Assembly: GCA_001563885.1 (NCBI GenBank)
Contig: LKMM01000207.1
Location: 1-5,004 of the forward strand
DNA length: 5,004 bases
From: Natrialbaceae archaeon B1-Br10_E2g27
GTDB lineage: Archaea; Halobacteriota; Halobacteria; Halobacteriales; Natrialbaceae
Direction of reading: 5' to 3'
This document shows positions 1-5,004 of the stretch, one piece after another. The notes beneath the pieces are model-generated. The model searched no databases. It was not told where the DNA came from and saw only the letters and a program-made list of their open reading frames with translations. Numbering within the stretch: position 1 is the stretch's first letter; each line of letters begins with the position of its first letter. The position numbers and the translations under genes are program-made.

Positions 1-2
1 CC

Positions 3-191
3 TCCTATACCGACGGCCACTATCTGGCCCATGGCGTTATCTTCCTGCACAACTATCTCGAATCTGGCGGGATGATTAGGGGAATCCAGATTATCAAGAT
101 GCGCGGAACACAGATCGACTGTGATATTCGCGAGATATCGTTCAGTGACCAGGGACTTCGGGTCGATCCGTCGACGAAGATACAGGCTTGA
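3..191 (+). CDS. KaiC/RadA-like RecA-superfamily ATPase, C-terminal part (5' end outside window)
   Basis: This is an open frame from the window edge to TGA at 189-191, giving the last 62 residues. The stretch GGMIRGIQIIKMRGTQID, followed by REISFSDQGLRVDP, is the C-terminal beta-strand region typical of KaiC/RadA-like domains, where a KMRGT-like strand precedes an I-F-D-G-L-V hairpin. Haloarchaeal relatives are often annotated as 'HTR-like' or RAD55-family ATPases. The Walker A and B motifs would lie upstream and cannot be seen, so ATPase activity is inferred from family resemblance alone. The next gene starts 1 nt after the stop, so the two are almost certainly co-transcribed and translationally coupled. 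The archaellum ATPase ArlH (FlaH) belongs to the same broad superfamily, and the gene lies beside chemotaxis genes, but I cannot tell from this fragment whether it acts in motility. Confidence 0.8.
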   Translation, partial: SYTDGHYLAHGVIFLHNYLESGGMIRGIQIIKMRGTQIDCDIREISFSDQGLRVDPSTKIQA

Positions 192-192
192 A

Positions 193-867
193 ATGTACGA
201 CGAGCGTTTCGGAACCGACTGGGAGCGTCTCGATCGGGCGGAAGCGATTACCCGGGCGTATGCCCTCGGTGTCGCCGTACGGCTTGGGGATGAGTATCCC
301 GGCGAACTCGAGCGACTCACCGACCAGACCGAGACGAGTTACGACCGCAGTTTCGTCAAACTCGCCTATCAGAAAGGGCGCGAAGAAGCGACTGCTGTAC
401 CGGTCGACAGAGAAGAGACCTGGGAGACACTCATCGAGGAAAAAACGGAAATCAACCCGCTCGAACGCGACGATGACTTCGAGTGGGAGGTGCCCGAAAT
501 CGAGTCGTTGCCGACCGAAAGACGGGGGTTGATCGATATCGACACGTTGCCCGATGATAGCCGCGATGTGGTTCGTCGTCCCTCGTTTCTCGACCGCGAG
601 TCGGTTCGCGGGCCGGCCAACCAAGGCGAAAAGCGGGGGATGTTCGGTCGGTCGATAGAGCACATCCGGCGTAACCCAAGAGATCAAACTGCGGGGCCAA
701 CAGACCGAGATGAGAGTTCGGACCGTTCGCCGTCAGCTGATGGCTCACAACCGACACCCGGAGAGTCAACGGACGAACCCGACGCCACTCGAGGTGACGG
801 CCGTGATGAATCGACCGAGGATACGAGGCCGGCTGACGACGAATCGGACTCGGCGGACACTTCCTAA
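193..867 (+). CDS. Conserved-looking haloarchaeal protein of unknown function with acidic disordered tail
   Basis: This gene encodes 224 residues and I do not recognise a named family. The ATG at 193 is chosen because it lies 1 nt after the upstream stop; an in-frame GTG at 121 would overlap the upstream gene by 71 nt and add an Arg-rich stretch unlike the rest. Residues 1-90 look helical and folded (YDERFGTDWERLDRAEAI, then a region ending in SFVKLAYQKGREEA). Residues 95-145 are a charged linker with EINPLERDDDFEWEVPEIE. From about residue 165 to the end the chain is almost only Asp, Glu, Ser, Thr, Pro, Gly and Arg, as expected for a disordered tail. There is no signal peptide or membrane segment, so it is probably cytoplasmic. 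Coupling to the KaiC-like gene suggests the two products act together; their closeness to cheA is suggestive but the strands are opposite. Confidence 0.8.
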   Translation: MYDERFGTDWERLDRAEAITRAYALGVAVRLGDEYPGELERLTDQTETSYDRSFVKLAYQKGREEATAVPVDREETWETLIEEKTEINPLERDDDFEWEVPEIESLPTERRGLIDIDTLPDDSRDVVRRPSFLDRESVRGPANQGEKRGMFGRSIEHIRRNPRDQTAGPTDRDESSDRSPSADGSQPTPGESTDEPDATRGDGRDESTEDTRPADDESDSADTS

Positions 868-874
868 CACTGGC
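868..874. other. 7-nt convergent gap between the 193-867 gene and cheA
   Basis: Only seven bases separate the TAA of the plus-strand gene (865-867) from the TAA of cheA (875-877 on the minus strand). I see no T-run on either strand close to either stop that would mark an archaeal terminator, so the 3' ends of the two transcripts probably overlap inside each other's coding sequence. Confidence 0.7.
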
Positions 875-2836
875 TTAGAGCGTATCGACGTCGAGGATCA
901 TCACGACCTCACCTTCACCGAGGACCGACGCGCCACTGATGCCCGGGGCACCGCTTAAGACGCCCTCGAACGGTTTGATGACGACTTCTTCCTGGCCGAC
1001 GACGTCCGAACACCGCAGACAGACCTGTCGGACGTCTTCTTTGATGCGGACGACCATGTCGTCCTCGCTGGGTTCGGTGTCGGGGACGTCTAGGCGGTCG
1101 GACAGCGACAACAGCGGATAGACCCGCTCATCGTGGGTGATCGTCGGCCGGCCCTCGACGGACTCGACGGTCACGTCTTCGAGTTCGGAAATCTCGTCGA
1201 TATTTTTGATTGGGACGCCATATTTTTCCTCGCCGGCGGTGACAAACAGGACGCGAACGATGGCGACGCTCACCGGCAACATGAGCGTGACACTGGTTCC
1301 GGCGTCGGGTTCGCTTTCGACGTTGATCGAGCCGTCGACCCCCCGGACGACCTGGTTGACGACGTCCATACCGACGCCGCGGCCGCTGACCTCGGTTACC
1401 TCCTCGGTCGTCGAAAATCCGGGATGGAAGATTAGGTCGTAGACTTCCGAATCCTCGAGTACGCGGGCTTCTTCTTCGGTGATAACGCCCTGATTGATCG
1501 CCTTCTTGCGGATCGTCTCGACGTCTAAGCCGCCGCCGTCGTCCTGGACGGTGACAGAAACCCGATCGCGTTCGCGTTCGCCGATAAGCCGGATCTTCCC
1601 TTCGCGTGGTTTTCCTTTCTCTTCGCGGACCTCCGGCGGTTCGATACCGTGGTCGACTGCGTTTCGGATGAGGTGCATCAACGGATCGCCGAGTTCGTTC
1701 AGAATCGAGCGATCCATCTCGATGTCGACCCCCTCCATTTCGAAGTCGATCTCTTTGTCCTGCTTTCGGGAGATGTCACGTACGACCCGCGGGAAGTTAC
1801 CGACGATCTTTTTGAGTGGGACGAGTCGAATCTCGAGGACGGTATCCTGGAGACTCGAGGTGATTTTGCCGTGTTCTTCGAGTTCGTCTTCGGCTTCGAC
1901 TAAGTCGTTTTCCTCGATGATCTTCCGGAGTTTGATCCGGCTTGTGACCATCTCTTCGACCTGGTTGTAGAGTTGGTCGATCTGTTCGACGTCGACGCGG
2001 ATCGACTCGACTTCCTGGCTCGTGTGATTGACACCAGAGTCCTCCGATTCATCTTCGTCGGCTTTTTCATCCTCGCGTGCTACCTCGGCGACGGCCTCGG
2101 TGAGGTCTTCGGCCTCTGCGTCCTCGAGATATCGGTTGTCGGCATAGAATCCAGCGACGTCTTCGGCGGTCGTTTCCACGTCGGTCTGAAGATAGACGTC
2201 GAACGTGCCGTCGTCGAACTCGCCGTTTTCGATCGCCTCGTTGTCGGGGACCATCTCGAGCAGGTCGTATTCGTTTCTGGTCGAATCGAGGACGAACATC
2301 GCATCGACGTGTTCGGACCCCGTTTGCTCGAACTCCAGTGTTGCCCGGATCAGTCTGCAATCTTCGAGATCCTCCGGATCGAACGCCGCCGCCATGTCGT
2401 CGATTCGGTCGTCGGCGCTTGCTGTCGTTGCCGGCGTTGCAACCGACTCATCATCACCCGACTCGATCGACGCCCGGATCGCATCGATCGTCGACTGGGG
2501 GTCGGTTTCGGTCTCGCCGGCATCGGAAATCTCTCGAACCATCTGCTCGAGCATATCGACGCCGCTGAAAATCAGGTCCATCCGGTCGCCGGTTACGGCG
2601 AGTTCGCCATCACGGATACAATCGAGTAAATCCTCGACTGCGTGTGCCATATTCGAGGCGTCGGTGTAGCCCATCACACCGAAATTCCCCTTGAGGTTGT
2701 GTGCGACCCGGAACACCGTCTCGATTGCATCGGAATTTTCGGGATCGGCGGCCTTCTCGAGAGCGAGCAAGGCGTTGTTCAGCTTCTGGATGTCCTCCTG
2801 GCTTTCCTGGACGAAGGTGGTAGTCGGATCGCTCAT
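875..2836 (-). CDS. cheA: Chemotaxis histidine kinase CheA
   Basis: CheA autophosphorylates under control of transducers and passes the phosphate to CheY and CheB; it works in membrane-associated arrays with CheW. The 653-residue product has the full five-domain order. P1 (HPt, about 1-105) carries the phospho-accepting His46 in AHNLKGN. P2 (about 159-247) has a response-regulator-binding-like stretch. A very acidic linker follows, then the P3 dimerisation helices (about 272-358). P4 has the N box HLIRNAVDHGIE (388-399), G1 DDGGG (432-436), F box FHPGFST (470-476) and G2 GRGVGMD (485-491). The CheW-like P5 runs from about 521 to the end. All key residues are present, so it should be active. 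The ATG at 2836 is preferred over an in-frame GTG at 2845: it forms an ATGA overlap with the cheB stop and sits 5 nt from a Shine-Dalgarno-like GGGGGTGG that contains the GTG. Confidence 0.97.
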   Translation of the reverse strand: MSDPTTTFVQESQEDIQKLNNALLALEKAADPENSDAIETVFRVAHNLKGNFGVMGYTDASNMAHAVEDLLDCIRDGELAVTGDRMDLIFSGVDMLEQMVREISDAGETETDPQSTIDAIRASIESGDDESVATPATTASADDRIDDMAAAFDPEDLEDCRLIRATLEFEQTGSEHVDAMFVLDSTRNEYDLLEMVPDNEAIENGEFDDGTFDVYLQTDVETTAEDVAGFYADNRYLEDAEAEDLTEAVAEVAREDEKADEDESEDSGVNHTSQEVESIRVDVEQIDQLYNQVEEMVTSRIKLRKIIEENDLVEAEDELEEHGKITSSLQDTVLEIRLVPLKKIVGNFPRVVRDISRKQDKEIDFEMEGVDIEMDRSILNELGDPLMHLIRNAVDHGIEPPEVREEKGKPREGKIRLIGERERDRVSVTVQDDGGGLDVETIRKKAINQGVITEEEARVLEDSEVYDLIFHPGFSTTEEVTEVSGRGVGMDVVNQVVRGVDGSINVESEPDAGTSVTLMLPVSVAIVRVLFVTAGEEKYGVPIKNIDEISELEDVTVESVEGRPTITHDERVYPLLSLSDRLDVPDTEPSEDDMVVRIKEDVRQVCLRCSDVVGQEEVVIKPFEGVLSGAPGISGASVLGEGEVVMILDVDTL

Positions 2837-3897
2837 CCGGACCACCCCCGGAAGGCGTTGGTGATCCCCTCGGCGAGTCGATCTTTCGGCAGGATCATAT
2901 CCACGTCGACACGTTCGGCTGCGACCTTTGGCATGCCATACACTCGAGAGGTCGCCTCATCCTGGACGATCGCCTTCCCGCCGGCAGCTTTGATCGCCTC
3001 GAGGCCCGCTGCGCCGTCGGCTCCCATCCCGGTCATGACGACACCGGTGAGATTTCCGCTGACTCGCTTTGCTGCGGTTTCCATCGTGACGTCGATTGCC
3101 GGCCTGACGTTGTGTCGTTCGGGACCATCGTCTAAGTCGATGACGACCTCGCCGTTTCTACAGCCGGTGACCTCGAGGTGAGAGCCACCTTTCGCGAGGG
3201 CAGCCTCGCCCGGCCCGACGCGTTCGCGCCCCGAGACCTCTCGAAGCTCGTAATCGGTTCGTTCGTTCAGACGCGTTGCAAACCGTTTCGTGTAATGATC
3301 TGCCATGTGTTGTACCACCAGAATTCGCAACCCCGCTCGTTTGGGGAGTTCAGAGAGGACCTGCTCGACGACGCGTGGTCCACCGGTCGATGCACCGATC
3401 ACGAGCGTCGGTTCGTTCGGGAACTCGTCGTCGACCTCGATTGCCGGTTGCTGTGATCGGATAGGGGCCGTCGTCGACGCCGTCGATGACGCTTCTCGTG
3501 AGACGTCGGCGGCTGCGACCGCCCGGACCCGCTCTACGATTTTGTCCTGTTGGGTCCAGATATCGACCGAGTTATCACCTGATGGCTTCGTGATAAAATC
3601 CACCGCGCCAGCCTCGAGCGCTTCGAACGTCGAGTCGGCATTTCTGGTCGTATGTGAGCTAATAACCAGCATCGGCGTCGGCTGCTCGGCCATGACCCGC
3701 TCGATGACCTCGTGACCGGTCAGGCCCGGCATCTGGATATCGATCGTCGCGATATCCGGCTCGTACTCGCCGATATACTCGACCGCTTCAATACCGTTTT
3801 TCGCGCGAGCGACGACCTCGATACCACTATCCTCGAGAATTTTCCCGAGTGTTTCACGCATCACTGCCGAGTCGTCCGCGATGACTGCTCTGACCAT
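2833..3897 (-). CDS. cheB: Protein-glutamate methylesterase/glutamine deamidase CheB
   Basis: CheB removes methyl groups from transducer glutamates and deamidates glutamines, giving adaptation; phosphorylation by CheA activates it. The 354-residue product has an N-terminal receiver domain (about 1-122) with acidic pocket Asp8/Asp9, phospho-acceptor Asp53 in IDIQMPG, Ser80-Ser81 in VISSHT and Lys104 in TKPSG. A Ser/Thr/Ala-rich linker (about 130-160) leads to the methylesterase domain (about 163-350). Its catalytic triad is visible as Ser170 in GASTGG, His197 in VQHM and Asp294 in TGMGADG. Length is normal for the family. The ATG at 3897 is the only reasonable start: an in-frame TGA lies 14 codons upstream with no ATG or GTG between. 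No Shine-Dalgarno motif precedes it, and its ATG overlaps the stop of a small upstream ORF (TGATG). The stop overlaps the cheA ATG. Confidence 0.97.
   Translation of the reverse strand: MVRAVIADDSAVMRETLGKILEDSGIEVVARAKNGIEAVEYIGEYEPDIATIDIQMPGLTGHEVIERVMAEQPTPMLVISSHTTRNADSTFEALEAGAVDFITKPSGDNSVDIWTQQDKIVERVRAVAAADVSREASSTASTTAPIRSQQPAIEVDDEFPNEPTLVIGASTGGPRVVEQVLSELPKRAGLRILVVQHMADHYTKRFATRLNERTDYELREVSGRERVGPGEAALAKGGSHLEVTGCRNGEVVIDLDDGPERHNVRPAIDVTMETAAKRVSGNLTGVVMTGMGADGAAGLEAIKAAGGKAIVQDEATSRVYGMPKVAAERVDVDMILPKDRLAEGITNAFRGWSG
2842..2849 (-). promoter_or_regulatory. Ribosome binding site of cheA
   Basis: On the minus strand GGGGGTGG matches 6 of 8 bases of the archaeal Shine-Dalgarno sequence GGAGGTGA and lies 5 nt upstream of the ATG at 2836. 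It sits inside the end of cheB and decides the start: the alternative GTG at 2845-2843 is part of this motif and so is unlikely to initiate. Confidence 0.55.
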
Positions 3898-3980
3898 CAG
3901 GAACCGGTATGGAAACGGCTGCTCGTCACACTGTGCTCACCCGGCCGCAGGTCGCCGACGACCGGCTCGCTCACTGCCAT
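3897..3980 (-). CDS. Putative 27-aa leaderless leader ORF upstream of cheB
   Basis: A 27-codon ORF (MAVSEPVVGDLRPGEHSV at its start, ending RFHTGS) runs from ATG at 3980-3978 to TGA at 3899-3897. The stop shares one base with the cheB ATG (TGATG). A TATA-like TTTATG begins 30 nt upstream of this ATG, so the transcript would start at or next to it and the ORF would be read leaderless. This would supply ribosomes to cheB, which has no Shine-Dalgarno sequence. The peptide resembles no family I know and has no membrane or signal segment. It could instead be an untranslated 5' leader or a decayed remnant of a gene such as cheY or cheW that often lies here in other haloarchaea. The promoter geometry is seen; translation is inference. 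Confidence 0.4.
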   Translation of the reverse strand: MAVSEPVVGDLRPGEHSVTSSRFHTGS

Positions 3981-4001
3981 GCGGTTGGATTGTAATGACC
4001 C

Positions 4002-4018
4002 CCGCATAAAGAATGCGG
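4002..4018. repeat. 17-bp inverted repeat covering the cheB TATA-like box
   Basis: The arms CCGCAT (4002-4007) and ATGCGG (4013-4018) are perfectly complementary around a 5-nt spacer AAAGA. The TATA-like box of the cheB promoter lies within it, so a dimeric regulator bound here would compete with TATA-binding protein. A short inverted repeat can occur by chance; position is the main argument. Confidence 0.4.
4005..4010 (-). promoter_or_regulatory. TATA-like box of the cheB-cheA promoter
   Basis: Read on the minus strand this is TTTATG, beginning 30 nt upstream of the ATG at 3980, the distance expected for a haloarchaeal TATA box serving a leaderless transcript. It lies in the most A/T-rich patch of the control region. 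No similar element sits about 27 nt upstream of the cheB ATG itself. Confidence 0.5.
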
Positions 4019-4046
4019 CCGACCCGAGGTTGGCACCCACACCTGA

Positions 4047-4060
4047 GTGCCCGCGGGCAC
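4047..4060. repeat. Perfect 14-bp palindrome between divergent promoters
   Basis: GTGCCCGCGGGCAC is its own reverse complement, with no mismatch and no spacer. It lies 18 nt upstream of the probable parA TATA-like box and 37 bp from the cheB one, in the middle of the divergent control region. This fits an operator for a dimeric regulator, although GC-rich palindromes are fairly common in such DNA. Confidence 0.45.
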
Positions 4061-4077
4061 GGTATTGGCCGTGTGAG

Positions 4078-4083
4078 TTATGT
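4078..4083 (+). promoter_or_regulatory. Possible TATA-like box of the parA-like gene
   Basis: TTATGT starts 32 nt upstream of the ATG at 4110, close to the spacing seen for the opposite promoter. It is a weak match to haloarchaeal TATA boxes. If real, the transcript starts within a few bases of 4110, which excludes the earlier in-frame ATG at 4080 because that codon lies inside the element. Confidence 0.35.
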
Positions 4084-4109
4084 GGACTCAATCGAAAGCT
4101 CCCAACCGA

Positions 4110-4898
4110 ATGGCGGGACCTGTTCGGCTGTGTGTGACAAATCAAAAGGGAGGTGTCGGAAAGACAACCGTCGCGATCAATCTTGCCGGTGCGTTGAACG
4201 AACTCGGTCGCGACGTGTTGTTCGTCGACCTCGACCCGCAGGGCAACGCGACCGAAGGGCTCGGTTTACTCGAGGCCTACGACGCCGAACCGCCGTCGCT
4301 GCTCGATGCCCTCATCGATCCCGCCGACGTGGCGGCCTCGGCGCTGATTCGCTCTCACCCCGAGATGGATATCCTGCCGAGTAACGTCGATATGAACGCA
4401 GCCGACGCCTCACTCGCCCAGTCACCCGACGGCGAACGTCGACTCGAAAGCGTCCTCGAGTCGGTCGAAGCCGACTACGACGTGGTCGTCGTCGACTGTC
4501 CGCCGTATCTCGGGATGTTGACTGACAACGCCCTCGTGGCGACAGCAAACCTGATCATCCCGGCGCTTGCTGAACCCACGAGCAAGCGCTCGCTCGAACT
4601 GCTGTTCGATTACGTCGGCGCACTCGAACTCGAGTACGACATCCAGATCGAACCACGCGCCCTCGTGGCAAACCGAATCGAAAACACCAAAGAAGCCGAC
4701 CACATGCTCGAGTGGTTCGAGGACGCACTCCCTGACGTCCCCCTCTACCGGATCCGCAAACGAGTCGCCCTCCAGCGGGCCTTTACCGACGGCTCCTCTG
4801 TCTTCGACGTCGAAGAACACGTCGACATGCAGACGGTTTTCCTCGAGATGGCCGAAATGCTCGATTCGACCGTCGACTCACCGGAGGTGCCGGCATGA
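4110..4898 (+). CDS. ParA/MinD-type ATPase (chromosome-partitioning or protein-positioning family)
   Basis: ParA-family ATPases dimerise with ATP on DNA or membrane and move plasmids, chromosomes or protein arrays. The 262-residue product begins with the deviant Walker A motif NQKGGVGKTT (11-20, with both signature lysines Lys13 and Lys18). It has the A' motif FVDLDPQGNAT (38-48) and Walker B VVVVDCPP (125-132). Length is normal for soluble ParA. There is no N-terminal helix-turn-helix region, as in the small type Ib ParAs and array-positioning orphans, and no obvious C-terminal membrane-targeting helix as in MinD. The start at 4110 is preferred over ATG 4080 because Walker A then follows directly and a TATA-like box sits about 30 nt upstream. 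It is divergent from cheB-cheA and overlaps the next gene by ATGA. No ParB or parS-like repeats are visible, so a role in placing chemosensory arrays is plausible but unproven. Confidence 0.92.
   Translation: MAGPVRLCVTNQKGGVGKTTVAINLAGALNELGRDVLFVDLDPQGNATEGLGLLEAYDAEPPSLLDALIDPADVAASALIRSHPEMDILPSNVDMNAADASLAQSPDGERRLESVLESVEADYDVVVVDCPPYLGMLTDNALVATANLIIPALAEPTSKRSLELLFDYVGALELEYDIQIEPRALVANRIENTKEADHMLEWFEDALPDVPLYRIRKRVALQRAFTDGSSVFDVEEHVDMQTVFLEMAEMLDSTVDSPEVPA
4883..4889 (+). promoter_or_regulatory. Ribosome binding site of the gene starting at 4895
   Basis: GGAGGTG is a perfect match to the archaeal Shine-Dalgarno consensus and lies 5 nt before the ATG at 4895, inside the end of the parA-like gene. 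With the ATGA overlap it fixes the start and indicates translational coupling. Confidence 0.8.
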
Positions 4899-5004
4899 CC
4901 GACGACCGCGCCCGACGGATTCGCAACCTCCGAAACCGGACCGCACAGTCACGATCGAACGGCGACGACTCCGAGACCGACTCGAGTGCAGACGAGACGA
5001 CGCC
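4895..5004 (+). CDS. N-terminal part of an unidentified protein coupled to the parA-like gene; possibly CheW-like (3' end outside window)
   Basis: Thirty-six codons are visible, starting at an ATG that overlaps the ParA stop (ATGA) behind a perfect Shine-Dalgarno sequence. The start MTDDRARRIRNLRNRT is a basic amphipathic-looking helix. It is followed by a stretch of Asp, Glu, Ser and Thr that looks like a disordered linker, so a folded domain probably lies beyond the window. In several haloarchaea a CheW gene lies near cheB and cheA, and in Vibrio the partner of the array-positioning ParA homologue ParC is ParP, which has a CheW-like domain. On that basis a CheW-like protein is my best guess, but nothing in the visible residues proves it. 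A ParB-like or other ParA partner is the main alternative. Confidence 0.75.
   Translation, partial: MTDDRARRIRNLRNRTAQSRSNGDDSETDSSADETT

Noticed and set aside
121..192. GTG at 121 as start of the 224-aa unknown gene
   Set aside because: It would overlap the KaiC-like gene by 71 nt, and the added Arg-rich residues are the shifted-frame reading of that gene.
1494..1970. Plus-strand open frame of 158 codons opposite the cheA kinase core
   Set aside because: Its Ser/Arg/Thr-rich product is typical of a reverse-frame reading of haloarchaeal acidic genes; there is no start signal and it lies wholly within cheA.
1973..2629. Plus-strand open frame of 218 codons opposite cheA
   Set aside because: It is antisense to the P1-P3 region of an unmistakable cheA. 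Long antisense frames are usual in GC-rich DNA, and its translation shows no recognisable motif or separate promoter.
2837..2845. GTG at 2845-2843 as an alternative cheA start adding three residues
   Set aside because: The GTG lies inside the Shine-Dalgarno-like motif; the ATG at 2836 has proper spacing and the ATGA overlap with cheB.
2642..3181. Plus-strand open frame of 179 codons spanning the cheA-cheB junction
   Set aside because: It is antisense to two well-supported genes, is of shadow-type composition and has no promoter or ribosome binding site that I can see.
4080..4109. ATG at 4080 as the parA start adding ten residues
   Set aside because: It falls inside the probable TATA-like element, and the extra residues precede the conserved Walker A strand without resembling the family.
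3897..4145. Full 82-codon version of the minus-strand ORF upstream of cheB
   Set aside because: Its first ATG (4145) lies inside the parA-like gene, and the frame crosses both TATA-like boxes. Only the last 27 codons, downstream of the TTTATG box, are plausible.
4422..4820. Minus-strand open frame of 132 codons opposite the parA-like gene
   Set aside because: It lies entirely within the ParA coding region, whose Walker motifs prove the plus strand to be the coding one.

Overview
The window looks like chromosomal DNA of a halophilic archaeon (class Halobacteria; the order Natrialbales is a guess). The evidence is high GC, very acidic predicted proteins rich in Asp and Glu, heavy use of the dinucleotide-codon pair CTC GAG, TATA-like boxes about 30 nt upstream of start codons (leaderless transcripts), and Bacteria-type chemotaxis genes in an archaeal promoter context. 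No RNA genes, insertion sequences, CRISPR arrays or integration signs were seen.

Layout. (1) Positions 3-867, plus strand: the last 62 codons of a KaiC/RadA-like (RecA-superfamily) ATPase, followed after 1 nt by an unrecognised 224-aa protein with a helical N-terminus and a long acidic, probably disordered tail. (2) Positions 875-3897, minus strand: cheA and cheB, complete, in the order cheB-cheA with a 4-nt ATGA overlap. They converge on the first unit with only 7 nt between stop codons. (3) Positions 3898-4109: the divergent control region. It holds a probable leaderless 27-codon ORF that ends in a TGATG overlap with cheB, two TATA-like elements, a 17-bp inverted repeat over one of them, and a perfect 14-bp palindrome. 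(4) Positions 4110-5004, plus strand: a ParA/MinD-type ATPase, then the first 36 codons of a translationally coupled gene. That gene starts after a perfect Shine-Dalgarno sequence; I suspect, but cannot show, that it encodes a CheW-like adaptor.

How the genes may work together. CheA is the histidine kinase that signals from transducers to CheY and CheB. CheB is the methylesterase/deamidase that resets transducers. The divergent ParA ATPase shares the control region with them and could position chemosensory arrays or archaella in the cell, as ParC does in Vibrio; this is an inference from neighbourhood only. cheY, cheR, cheC and cheD are not in the window.
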